This document shows positions 7,274-15,323 of a DNA stretch of 64,000 bases, one piece after another. Under the pieces are notes generated by a model, which was given only the letters and a program-made list of their open reading frames with translations, was not told the origin of the DNA and did no database searches. How positions within the stretch are numbered: position 1 is the stretch's first letter; every line of letters begins with the position of its first letter. The position numbers and the translations under genes were made by a program. The stretch is from CAZGXI01 sp964529715 (GTDB lineage Bacteria > Chloroflexota > Anaerolineae > Aggregatilineales > Ch27): positions 1 through 64,000 of the forward strand of contig CAZGXI010000018.1 in the NCBI GenBank assembly GCA_964529715.1, given 5' to 3'.

Positions 7274-8929
7274 TTAGCGCCGGTTGATTCTTCTATTGCG
7301 TAATTCAACCCACGCCTGACGAATGTTGTGTACCGTCAGGGTGTCAAAACCCAGATACCCCTTGAGAACAACAGTATCCACATAGTCAAGCGCCTGACCG
7401 TCTTTTCCCTGTCGCAGGAGAGTATCTACCTTTTCAACGTCGAGGCGGATATTTTCGTTATACGGTATGGGTAGTTCCTCGGCTTCTCGCGGTTCTAGTT
7501 CAAGTACACCGCCACCGTAGCTGCGTCCACCCACTTCAGCCCAGGCCAGGGTAAGCGAGTTGTAAAAACAGGCTGCTAACAGACGAGGAAGAATACCCTT
7601 CTTGAGGCGCACCCGGTGAATAGTGTCTGTGGAGGCTGCCCGTGCCTCATTGACCACCAGCAGCGGGTATCGGTGAATCTGGCGAAATAAAAATGCGTCA
7701 GGGGCATAGACAGAGGGCACGTCATACCACCTTCTCCTGATGCGGCACTTGAAGCCTGTGTGAACATTTTCCTGTTGTCCTTCGGCCAGATAATTCAGCA
7801 GGCCCGGTGGTAGGCTAGACGCCTCAAGACCGGTCAGGTTCAAAAGAAAAGCGGGGTATTGAGTCTGGTATCTGTGAAAGTCTGTGTCTCTAAACAAGAT
7901 GGAGTTGAGCGCGGAAGTACGCCCGACAATAGGCACTGTAAAATCGGCAGCCGACAACTGCTCTCGCGTTTCGGCGGACATGACAAAAAAGCTGTTCCGA
8001 CCCGTTACGATACCGACATCGACTTCTGCCAGTTCGCCCAGCGCCGTAAGCCGGTCGGATTGCTGCGCCTCATCGAGCACTTTGAAGACGTCGGCGCTCA
8101 GGAACAACGCCGTCCACTTCATCCCATTGCGAGAGTGCCTGGACGGCACATGAGCAATTGCTGTATCCAAGTCCCCCATCTGGATCAGATGATCGCCATC
8201 CTCAACTTCAACGGTGTGAATGTCAGATGTCACACCGTTGAAGTTCCGTTTTCCTTCAGCCAGTAAAAGCAGAACTTCTTGTTGGATCTCAGGAAACACG
8301 AGTTTACGAAACCCAACCAGAACAATGTGCTCAAAGTATCTGCCCAGGCGTGATCGCAATTCCGCTGCATATTTGACCTGCAACAGTTCCGCCGGAACGA
8401 CCATCGCCATCCGCCCGCCGTCCTTGAGCAGTTCAATGCTCAGTTGTACAAACGCAGTCCAGGCGTTGGCAAGTTTTGTCGGCTTATACCCGGCCAGTCT
8501 CAAATGCTTGAAGGCTTCTGCTCGACTGTCATCCTCAAAATGTTGAAACCGGATGAAGGGGGGATTTCCCAACACGACATCGTATGGGCCTTCTGTACGC
8601 AACCTGTCATATACACCGAAAAAGTCACCACAAATCCAACGCACATCCGGCGCAGCAGGGAACATTGCAACTCGTTGCTGCGCCTTCTGGATTTCCCGTT
8701 CCTCAATTTCGACAGCGGTGATCGCCGCTGCCGCTGAACTGGCTACAAGCTGTTGCAATGCCGCCATGACGAAATTGCCATCGCCTGCACTGGGTTCAAG
8801 AATCGCTTCTGTTCCGGTACGAATTGCCCACCTGGCTAAGTAGCCGGCAAGTTTGAGGGGCGTATAGTACCCCCCCCTAAGTTTCTGGCGATTGGCGGGT
8901 TTTTTGTTGGTGTCAAACAGGATACTCAT
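7274..8929 (-). CDS. DNA adenine N6-methyltransferase of a type II restriction system (M.TaqI-like)
   Basis: Encodes 551 residues. N-terminal YYTPLKLAGYLARW leads into motif I ILEPSAGDGNFV (about 44-54); motif IV is GNPPFIRF (about 121-128), the NPPF form of N6-adenine enzymes. The C-terminal ~250 residues would hold the target recognition domain. This is the gamma-class (TaqI-like) layout. The gene lies 48 bases downstream of a probable endonuclease gene on the same strand, as expected for a restriction-modification pair. Base composition is clearly less GC-rich than the neighbours, a sign of transfer. Recognition sequence unknown. Confidence 0.88.
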   Translation of the reverse strand: MSILFDTNKKPANRQKLRGGYYTPLKLAGYLARWAIRTGTEAILEPSAGDGNFVMAALQQLVASSAAAAITAVEIEEREIQKAQQRVAMFPAAPDVRWICGDFFGVYDRLRTEGPYDVVLGNPPFIRFQHFEDDSRAEAFKHLRLAGYKPTKLANAWTAFVQLSIELLKDGGRMAMVVPAELLQVKYAAELRSRLGRYFEHIVLVGFRKLVFPEIQQEVLLLLAEGKRNFNGVTSDIHTVEVEDGDHLIQMGDLDTAIAHVPSRHSRNGMKWTALFLSADVFKVLDEAQQSDRLTALGELAEVDVGIVTGRNSFFVMSAETREQLSAADFTVPIVGRTSALNSILFRDTDFHRYQTQYPAFLLNLTGLEASSLPPGLLNYLAEGQQENVHTGFKCRIRRRWYDVPSVYAPDAFLFRQIHRYPLLVVNEARAASTDTIHRVRLKKGILPRLLAACFYNSLTLAWAEVGGRSYGGGVLELEPREAEELPIPYNENIRLDVEKVDTLLRQGKDGQALDYVDTVVLKGYLGFDTLTVHNIRQAWVELRNRRINRR

Positions 8930-8977
8930 GTGAAGCTGGCCCTGTCTACTTCGACAACCGACGGCTCTAGAAAACTA

Positions 8978-9745
8978 TCACTCAGGTTCCGTATTCTCTA
9001 TAACCTCAGCAACGTTATGAGGCGGTAAGCCCTTGTATCGTTCCAGGTAGCGCGAAAAAAGGGTCGCCGAGAACTTCTCAATATGCAGGTTTGATGCTGT
9101 TGCAGGCACAGCACGATCAAGTTGTCCGGTCTGCGGATCCCATACGATCAGGCAAATCGCCTCGGCAAGATGCGCCTGATTGAGCACCTCTTTTCGCGTT
9201 CCGAGTCGCTCTAGTGTTCGGATTATATCCAGTGCCTGCTTATCTGCTAATGCTGGACGCGGCATGATCACGGCAAATGCAACGACTGCGTAAGGAAAAC
9301 GGCTGTGGACGGTGGCAGCCTCTGTTGCCAGATCGTTGATCATATTCTGCCAGTTCTTGCCGATACTTTTCATGTCATTTAGAGTCTTGCTATCAAAGAC
9401 CACTCTGGGGCCATCTGGCCGGTAGACCACGTCGAAGTTCTGCGGCCTTACGCCGCCAATGATACGCACCTTACCGTATTCGACACAATCCGCTTGCGGA
9501 GGAAGGAGAGCATTGGAGGTAGACTCATGAACAGGAATTCCTCCCAACATCGTTGCCAAAGCCCTGGCGAAGGCACGATCGATAAACGACGCGAAATTCA
9601 CCGACTGCCTTCGGTCAAAGGCATTTGGGCTTTTGTTTTTGCCTGTCTCAGAGTTGGTGTCTGCCAACCACAGTTGCCCCCACTTTCGGAGTTCCTGTTT
9701 ATCGATCTCCAGGACTGGCATCGAGTTTGCCAAAAGCGCCATCAT
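8978..9745 (-). CDS. probable type II restriction endonuclease (PD-(D/E)XK type)
   Basis: Encodes 255 residues. A candidate nuclease core is FDVVY (Asp105) followed by VVFDSKT (Asp118-x-Lys120), fitting the D…(D/E)xK pattern with a beta-strand at each acid. The rest is not a family I can name with certainty. The main support is context: it sits immediately upstream of a DNA methyltransferase, on the same strand, in the same lower-GC patch. A closely related role such as a nicking or methyl-dependent nuclease is possible. The start is uncertain between ATG 9745 and 9742. Confidence 0.65.
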   Translation of the reverse strand: MMALLANSMPVLEIDKQELRKWGQLWLADTNSETGKNKSPNAFDRRQSVNFASFIDRAFARALATMLGGIPVHESTSNALLPPQADCVEYGKVRIIGGVRPQNFDVVYRPDGPRVVFDSKTLNDMKSIGKNWQNMINDLATEAATVHSRFPYAVVAFAVIMPRPALADKQALDIIRTLERLGTRKEVLNQAHLAEAICLIVWDPQTGQLDRAVPATASNLHIEKFSATLFSRYLERYKGLPPHNVAEVIENTEPE

Positions 9746-9819
9746 ACCCCCTGTTCACACCCGGAAACACCTGATGACAATCGGAGAGCACATGTTGATT
9801 TTATCCCCGGTTGCCTGAA

Positions 9820-11049
9820 TCACCACCCCACCGCGCGCGCTAACTCGTCCCCGGCCAGGGCTTTCCACCGCGCCGCTGTGTCGGGCGTCATCAGCCGTTC
9901 GCGCGAGACGAGCGTGCAGGTCAGCCGCCCCGCTGCCGTCGCCACGCCGAGCACCTGCTCGTCCGGCATCCCGCTCACGGCAGGCCCATACAGCCCTTCC
10001 AGCCGCAGCGCGCTGTCATCCGTCGGGAAATCCAGCCGCCCCAGGTTGGTGATCGACAGGTCGTAGTCCACGATCAGCCCGCCTTCCGCCGCGATGACCT
10101 GTTCGTAGGGCATCTGGGTGAGAATCTGTTCCGCCGTGTGAAACAGCGCGAAGAAGCGCGGGTCGGCGATATCGCGCTGCATCGACTCTTTGAATTCGCG
10201 CGCCTTTGCCCAAAATTCCCGGCCCGGCGCGCAGTCCAGGCGGGTCTTGACGCCGCCCTGGATCAACATGCCGTACTGTTCCCCAACGGGCTGACACAAC
10301 TTATTGCGCAGGCTGACCGGCGACGACACGCAGCGCACCGTCGGGCCGCCCGTGTCCAGCCGGACGAACGCGGTCAGGAAGGCCACGCACAGCGCCGCAT
10401 GGACAGTGGTCCCTTCCCGGCGGCAGCGGGCCACTAACGCGGTAGTTTGCATCTCGTCGAGCGACCAGGGCAGCACGTACAGCCGCTCCCCGGCGGCGGC
10501 GTCGAACACGTTTGGCTCGCCCGGCTTGCTCATCGCCATGCGCGCGAAGTCGAGCAGGTCGGGGTCGAAGGGCGGCAGCAGGTCTGCCAGCGAGGGGATT
10601 TCGGGCAGCGGTTCTGCCGGGTCAGCGGGGTGAGCCAGGTAGTGCAGCGCGTCGCGCAGCACGTAAGCGGCGGAGAGGCCATCTGCGACGCAGTGATGGC
10701 AGACCATCACCAGGGTGGAGTAGCCGCCGTCCTTCACCAGGACGAACCGGGCCAGCGGCCCTTCGCGCGGAAAGGGTATGGTCAGTTCCCCGGCCACTAC
10801 CGTCGCCCAGTCGCCTTCGACCGTGCGGATGGAGAATTCCGGCACGCCCTCGGTGGTGTACCAGCGAACGCCGTCGCCTACCTCGACCCGCCCGGCAGCC
10901 AGCGGGTTCTTCTGCCGGACTTTCGCCAGCGCCGCCCGCAATAGCTCAACTGCCAGATCGCCGTGCAGGCGGGCCGCCAGCGCAAAGTTGATCGCCCGCT
11001 GCCCGCCGCCCCACATGAGCGACTCCACCGCCGACAGCATTCGCCGCAT
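9820..11049 (-). CDS. condensation-domain/PapA-type acyltransferase
   Basis: Encodes 409 residues. The HHxxxDG active-site motif of the CoA-dependent acyltransferase/condensation superfamily is present as HHCVADG (118-124), with His119 as the expected catalytic base. Length and single-domain layout resemble the stand-alone PapA5/wax-ester type acyltransferases, which esterify alcohols with acyl groups from CoA or carrier proteins. No polyketide or peptide synthetase genes are nearby, so a lipid-modifying role is the likelier guess. A tandem GNAT gene lies upstream on the same strand, 91 bases away. Confidence 0.78.
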   Translation of the reverse strand: MRRMLSAVESLMWGGGQRAINFALAARLHGDLAVELLRAALAKVRQKNPLAAGRVEVGDGVRWYTTEGVPEFSIRTVEGDWATVVAGELTIPFPREGPLARFVLVKDGGYSTLVMVCHHCVADGLSAAYVLRDALHYLAHPADPAEPLPEIPSLADLLPPFDPDLLDFARMAMSKPGEPNVFDAAAGERLYVLPWSLDEMQTTALVARCRREGTTVHAALCVAFLTAFVRLDTGGPTVRCVSSPVSLRNKLCQPVGEQYGMLIQGGVKTRLDCAPGREFWAKAREFKESMQRDIADPRFFALFHTAEQILTQMPYEQVIAAEGGLIVDYDLSITNLGRLDFPTDDSALRLEGLYGPAVSGMPDEQVLGVATAAGRLTCTLVSRERLMTPDTAARWKALAGDELARAVGW

Positions 11050-11139
11050 GGTCTATGTTCTCCTTGCTGATGATGCGCCCAGAGAAAAGCCGCCGACGAC
11101 CAGCATAGCGGCGGCCACTGTTCACTTTCCCAACAAAAA

Positions 11140-12021
11140 TCATCCCGTTGCCGGAGAAGCCACACCGAAATACATCTCGATGTTCTCCGGCGGCGGTTCG
11201 CCCGCGCCGTAGATCATGCGCGTGCAGCAGCGGGTATAGCGCAGGTTGTGGTTGTGGGCAAAGACGGTCGCCTGGGCATTGCGGTCGGGGATGTCTACCC
11301 GCACCTGTCGCCCCTGAAGCCTGCCCAACGCCGTGCGGAGCAGCCGTTCGGCCCCCCAAAAGGAGCGATGAACCCAGGGACCGATGTGCGCCGTATCGTT
11401 GCCGCGCAGTTGTGCCAGGATGAAGCCCGCTACCTGCCCGTTCTCCTCGTCTACCCAGGCGTAATGAGGAAAGTCTTGCACCAGCCGGGTGATGATTCGC
11501 CCGCGCGCCACGCCGAACGCCTGCGCATCCAGGGCGATTACGGCGGGCAGGTCGGCCTCGCGCAGTGGGCGCGCTTGCGGCCCCAGGTAGCTGCTGGCAC
11601 GGCCTTCCCACACCTCGATGGAGTACAGCGCGCGGAAGCCCATCCGCTCATACACCGGGCGGCCCATGTCGGAGGCGTCCAGCAAGATGCGGCGCACACC
11701 CTGCTCCTGGGCGTAGTCAATGGCCGCCTGTGTGACCCGCCGTCCCAGGCCGCGCCGTCGGTAATCTGGGTGCGTGATCACCACGCCGATCCAGGCGCGG
11801 TCTTTGCCGTAGCCGGTGCTGATGGCCGTCGCCAGCAGGGCGTCGCCCTGGACAATGCAAAAGCTGCCACGCCCACCCCAGGTGATCAGGCGTTCCCAAT
11901 CCTGAACCGTATGTGGCCAGCCGACACTGTTTGCCAGGGCAGCAGCGTGTGGGGCGTCCTCCAGGCGCAGGCGGCGGAGACGCGGTTCGGACGGCGCTTG
12001 TTCATTCCAGGTGAGGGACAT
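11140..12021 (-). CDS. tandem GNAT acetyltransferase
   Basis: Encodes 293 residues with two GNAT halves. The first (about 15-140) holds the acetyl-CoA motif VVITHPDYRRRGLGRRVTQA and ends in RPVYERMGF. The second (about 155-280) has LREADLPAVIALDAQAFG, a degenerate motif A, and ends near VFAHNHNLRYTR. Two-domain GNATs often keep only one active domain; here the first has the intact RRxGLG loop. Substrate unknown. Possibly co-transcribed with the PapA-like gene downstream. Confidence 0.82.
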   Translation of the reverse strand: MSLTWNEQAPSEPRLRRLRLEDAPHAAALANSVGWPHTVQDWERLITWGGRGSFCIVQGDALLATAISTGYGKDRAWIGVVITHPDYRRRGLGRRVTQAAIDYAQEQGVRRILLDASDMGRPVYERMGFRALYSIEVWEGRASSYLGPQARPLREADLPAVIALDAQAFGVARGRIITRLVQDFPHYAWVDEENGQVAGFILAQLRGNDTAHIGPWVHRSFWGAERLLRTALGRLQGRQVRVDIPDRNAQATVFAHNHNLRYTRCCTRMIYGAGEPPPENIEMYFGVASPATG

Positions 12022-12127
12022 GGGGCTACCGGCTTTCAGTGATCAGCAGTCAGCATTCAGCAAGTGGTGATGTCTGGCAGTCGTGGTCGGCAGGCGAACA
12101 GCAGCGGTCGGAGGGTGGGTGCAATGG

Positions 12128-12184
12128 GACACTCTACAGCGGCTAAAGTCGCGTAGCTCACTTGCCCAGAACGCAAGTGCTGGG
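12128..12184 (+). repeat. 57-base dispersed repeat, copy A
   Basis: Matches the reverse complement of 56461-56516 with few differences, including the shared block around TAGCTCACTTGCCCAGAACG. It contains an inverted pair CACTTGC … GCAAGTG. Lies in the 293-base gap between the tandem GNAT gene and the phage-like cassette. Confidence 0.7.
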
Positions 12185-12245
12185 TGCGGCGAGCTGAAAT
12201 TGGTCACCAGGCATTATAACCGCAAACGGCACGCGGGGGGGGGGG

Positions 12246-12285
12246 ACAAAAACAACAGCCCCGGTTCCCGTGCGAGAACCGGGGC
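12246..12285 (-). terminator. rho-independent terminator of the two-gene cassette
   Basis: Minus strand: a strong stem (GCCCCGGTTC paired with GAACCGGGGC, ~8-base loop) followed by TGTTGTTTTTG. It starts 30 bases after the stop codon of the cassette's last gene. A 10-base G run lies just beyond it. Confidence 0.85.
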
Positions 12286-12314
12286 CGCAGGCGCGTCGGG
12301 CAAGGTGGCGCCCT

Positions 12315-12887
12315 TCACTCCGCCAGCCAGTCGCGCAGCAGCGTGTCCGGCGTGGCGAGGGTGCTCACGGCCTCCTCGGCCATGCAGGCGACAGACTCAT
12401 CTACCAGCCCGGCCTCCACGTCGCCCCGGAAGAGGCGCTCATCGATGGCGCGGCGGACCGCCGCCGGGTGGTTCGCTTCGCACCACGCCAGCGCGCGGGC
12501 CGGATCGGCGATGCGCAGCCGGTTCGAGATGCGCACCCCACAGCCCTTGACATGTGTGCGCCGCCCGGTGATCTCCCATGCCTTGAGGGCGTGCCCGCGC
12601 AGTTCGGCTTCCTGGGCGCTGCGGCTGCTGCGCACGTGTTCCAGTTCGGCCAGGTCATCGGCATGCTGCTCGATCAGAAACGCCTGGGTTGCTTCTTGTA
12701 AACGGGCTTCCAGTTCTTGCTGGCGGCGGGTGAGCCGGGCTAGGGAACGCATCCCTGCCGCGAAGTCATAGGCGTAGGCGGCATAGTCTGGGGTGTTATC
12801 CGCCGTGCGGTCTTCAACAGGCGGGCGGCGCAAAGCGTTCAGCGCGTTCACGGCCCGGCGGGCGGTGATGTTCGGTTGGGCAGTCAT
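12315..12887 (-). CDS. hypothetical coiled-coil protein, phage Gam/Gp157-like pattern
   Basis: Encodes 190 residues from ATG 12887 (AGGAG 8 bases upstream). Residues ~45-100 are a predicted coiled coil (RRQQELEARLQEATQAFLIE). Then comes a segment with VKGCGVRISNRLRIADPARALAWCEANHPAAV, a pattern seen in small phage proteins of the Gam/Gp157-like kind, and a helical C-terminus. The start overlaps the stop of the upstream gene (ATGA), so translation is coupled. A strong terminator follows. Function unproven; a phage or plasmid accessory role is inferred from pattern and setting. Confidence 0.6.
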   Translation of the reverse strand: MTAQPNITARRAVNALNALRRPPVEDRTADNTPDYAAYAYDFAAGMRSLARLTRRQQELEARLQEATQAFLIEQHADDLAELEHVRSSRSAQEAELRGHALKAWEITGRRTHVKGCGVRISNRLRIADPARALAWCEANHPAAVRRAIDERLFRGDVEAGLVDESVACMAEEAVSTLATPDTLLRDWLAE

Positions 12888-13336
12888 CGTAAACACTCCT
12901 GAGGTATTTTTTCCATGTCGGCAGCGGTGTGGCAGGTCCTGCTCTGGCCCTCCTCGCGGGGACCCCAGGCCGCCTCAGCGACAGCCCGGCCTCTGGGCGT
13001 GAGGGCAAAACGCCAGTACAGTTCGCGGTCAAAGCGCGCATAGCTATCGTGAAAGGCACGGGCGCGCCGGTCGGCAACGGGATCGCGCGCCGCCTGGATG
13101 CGCCGGACCAGTCCTTTTTCCACCAGCAGGCGCAGGGCATTGCCATTGGCCTGCGGCAGGGCGTTCCATCCGCCGGAGCAGTAGGCCAGCCGCAGCGTTT
13201 CCCACTGGACGGGCGTCAGATCATCTGGGGGATCGGCGAACCGCCAGCCGGCCTCCGGCGGGTAGCCGGCGGAGGGATCGGCCTCACGGACAGGCGCGGC
13301 GCTGATAGGGCTTGCGCTTTTCAACAGGTCGTTCAT
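12884..13336 (-). CDS. hypothetical protein with winged-helix-like segment, first gene of cassette
   Basis: Encodes 150 residues. The middle (about 40-120) looks like a small winged helix: LTPVQWETLRLAYCSG, NALRLLVEKGLVRRI, and a strand-turn-strand YWRFALTPRGRAVAEAAWG. This is the shape of many phage and mobile-element helix-turn-helix proteins. It shares a 4-base ATGA overlap with the next gene and has its own promoter with palindromes 110-140 bases upstream. It may be the cassette's own regulator; this is inference. Confidence 0.55.
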   Translation of the reverse strand: MNDLLKSASPISAAPVREADPSAGYPPEAGWRFADPPDDLTPVQWETLRLAYCSGGWNALPQANGNALRLLVEKGLVRRIQAARDPVADRRARAFHDSYARFDRELYWRFALTPRGRAVAEAAWGPREEGQSRTCHTAADMEKIPQECLR

Positions 13337-13389
13337 CGGTCGCTGACTCCGTTGACTCTTTCACCATGCCTGCTATTGAAACACTGTAC

Positions 13390-13475
13390 TATTCTACCCA
13401 TACCTGTGGGGGATACCCCGTCATAGAGGTGCTTTGACCTACACCTATGATAACACATATGTTCTAAAAAGGCAA
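13390..13475 (-). promoter_or_regulatory. promoter and palindromic leader of the phage-like cassette
   Basis: Minus strand: TTGCCT (13470-13475), 17-base spacer, TATCAT (13447-13452). The spacer contains the palindrome ACATATGT (13455-13462). Downstream of the -10 lie an inverted pair AGGTG…CACCT (about 13429-13448) and GGGG-TAT-CCCC. Several operator-like palindromes around one promoter suggest tight repression. The rest of the 294-base gap up to 13630 shows no gene. Confidence 0.55.
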
Positions 13476-13630
13476 GCTGTAGCCCGAAATCACCGCGTTG
13501 TGTGCCCAAATTCGACCACCAGCGGTAGGAACTGCCGCGCCTTAGCCCCTATCGGTGGCGGGTGTTTTGCGCTATAAAAATAAGTGTTTTTTCATCTTGC
13601 CGATCAGTACGACTCTCCCGAAAGGCTGCC

Positions 13631-14773
13631 ATGACTCACCCGCTTACGATTGGGACGGCGGTTGCCGCCCCTGGTCAAATCGTCTACGGCAAATTTGACA
13701 GTGTGCCCCTGCCCACCGGCGGGGCTGACTTCTTCCCGGTGATCATCGCGCAAGGCCGCGCCGACGGCCCGGTGCTGTGGCTCACGGGTAGCATTCACGG
13801 CAACGAGTACACCGGCCTGGCCGTCATTCACCGGCTGCTCGGCCCTGGTGGGGGCGAGTTTCCCCTGCGCGACCTGCGCGGCACGGTGATCATGGTGCCC
13901 ACGCTTAACCCGGCAGGGCTGCGCACCGGGTCGCGCAGTCCCTATTATCTGTACGGGGCCGACCCGAACCGCCTGTTCCCCGCCGCGACCCGCCAGGACG
14001 GCAAGCCGCGCCCGGAGGCCGATGCCGACGATACCGCGCCGACCGTGTTGGAGCGCGCCTACGAACGCCTCTTCGCCGAGATCGAGGCAACCGCCGACTA
14101 CCTGATCGACCTGCACAACGCCGTGATCGGCTCGCTCCCCTTTGCCTTCCGCGACCCCATTTATTATGAGGAGAACGTCGAGGGGGCGCGCGAGGCCGCC
14201 CGCCGCCTACAAAGCACGACCGACGCCATGTTGGAGGCGTTCGGCTTCCCGGTCATCAATGAATTTCCGTCTGCCGAATACCTCAAAAAGCAGCTTCATC
14301 GCTCGGTCAGCGGATCGGTGCTGCTCAAGGCGCGCAAACCGGCCTTTACAGTGGAACTGAGCAGCTACCTGCACGTGAACACCCTGGCCCGTGACGCAGC
14401 GGTGGTGGGTATCCGTAATGTGATGCGCTGGGCCGGGATGCTCCCCGGTCCGCGCGAAACGCTGCCGCCCATCCCGCGCCCGGCGGTGAATTTCCCCGTG
14501 CGGCGTATGATGGCCCCGCGCGCCCCCCAGAGCGGCATCGTCACGCACCTGGTCCAGGAAGGCGATGTGATCCAGCGCGGGCAGGCCGTCGCGCGCCTGA
14601 CCGACATCTTTGGGCGTCCCCTCGGCCCAGATGGGGGACTTATCCGCGCCGAACATGACGGCTATGTGGTCGGGCTGATGCAGGGCATCGTCTTTTATGA
14701 GAACGAGCCGGTGATCTGGATGGCCGTGCGCGATAGTGGCAACCTGCTGCTGCCTTACCCAGCGGACTATTGA
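13631..14773 (+). CDS. succinylglutamate desuccinylase/aspartoacylase-family zinc hydrolase
   Basis: Encodes 380 residues. The M14-type zinc ligands are in place: His56 and Glu59 in GSIHGNEYTG, and His162 in DLHNA. Asn113-Arg114 in DPNRLF are the substrate carboxylate binders, and Glu242 in FTVELSSYLHV fits the catalytic glutamate. The C-terminal ~90 residues form a barrel-like domain (GIVTHLVQEGDVIQRGQAVARLTDIFG) resembling a lipoyl-like hammerhead, common in this family. It should cleave an N-acyl amide bond of an amino-acid-like substrate. Start chosen at ATG 13631, just where homology begins. Confidence 0.85.
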   Translation: MTHPLTIGTAVAAPGQIVYGKFDSVPLPTGGADFFPVIIAQGRADGPVLWLTGSIHGNEYTGLAVIHRLLGPGGGEFPLRDLRGTVIMVPTLNPAGLRTGSRSPYYLYGADPNRLFPAATRQDGKPRPEADADDTAPTVLERAYERLFAEIEATADYLIDLHNAVIGSLPFAFRDPIYYEENVEGAREAARRLQSTTDAMLEAFGFPVINEFPSAEYLKKQLHRSVSGSVLLKARKPAFTVELSSYLHVNTLARDAAVVGIRNVMRWAGMLPGPRETLPPIPRPAVNFPVRRMMAPRAPQSGIVTHLVQEGDVIQRGQAVARLTDIFGRPLGPDGGLIRAEHDGYVVGLMQGIVFYENEPVIWMAVRDSGNLLLPYPADY

Positions 14774-14864
14774 GGTTCACAAACAGTCAACAGTCCGCCG
14801 CTGCGGTTTCGGCTATAATGAAAATGCGCTGAATCGAGATGCCCTGATCTTAAGGGGAGATACT

Positions 14865-15278
14865 GTGGAACCAACCATCATTCTTGTAGCTGCGGCGGCT
14901 GTACTCATAGTGATTCTGGTTTACGTGCGCGCGCGGCGCAAAACACCCCCTGCCCAGGCTGCGCTGCCCCCGGAACTGGCAAAGCCCTACTCGAACCCCA
15001 GTGGCTTCGAGGACGGCCTGGCCGATGCGCTGGAAAAGGAATATCGCTGGGGGCAGGTGGACCGCATGGACGACCCTACCTGGTATCGTAAGGGCGTGGA
15101 AGCGTTCGAGTTCCTCAAAGCTGTCGAGGCTGCCCGCAACCTGGGCGGGCAGCTCAACGCTGCCGAGAACGCCCAGCCCTCCGCCGATGTGGACGACGAG
15201 ACACAGCCCGCCGCACCCTTCGGCATCGAGATGCCACCTAACGAACCGGACGACGCTCCCGACGTGCCATCGACCTGA
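14865..15278 (+). CDS. small single-pass membrane protein, unknown function
   Basis: Encodes 137 residues from GTG 14865, preceded by AAGGGGAGA. One N-terminal membrane helix (about 4-22, TIILVAAAAVLIVILVYV) is followed by a basic stretch and an acidic, Pro-rich cytosolic region with DALEKEYRWGQVDRMDDPTWYRKGVEAFEFLKA in the middle. It resembles no domain I can name. A TATAAT at 14814-14819 could serve as its promoter. Kept because start, ribosome site and composition are all convincing. Confidence 0.7.
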   Translation: MEPTIILVAAAAVLIVILVYVRARRKTPPAQAALPPELAKPYSNPSGFEDGLADALEKEYRWGQVDRMDDPTWYRKGVEAFEFLKAVEAARNLGGQLNAAENAQPSADVDDETQPAAPFGIEMPPNEPDDAPDVPST

Positions 15279-15323
15279 CCTCCCGGCGTGTTCCCCAAGA
15301 TGGCCCGGAGCAGAGCGGACGCC

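Noticed and set aside
13447..13475. LexA-type SOS box around ACATATGT
   Set aside because: The flanks do not give GAAC-N4-GTTC; only one half-site matches.
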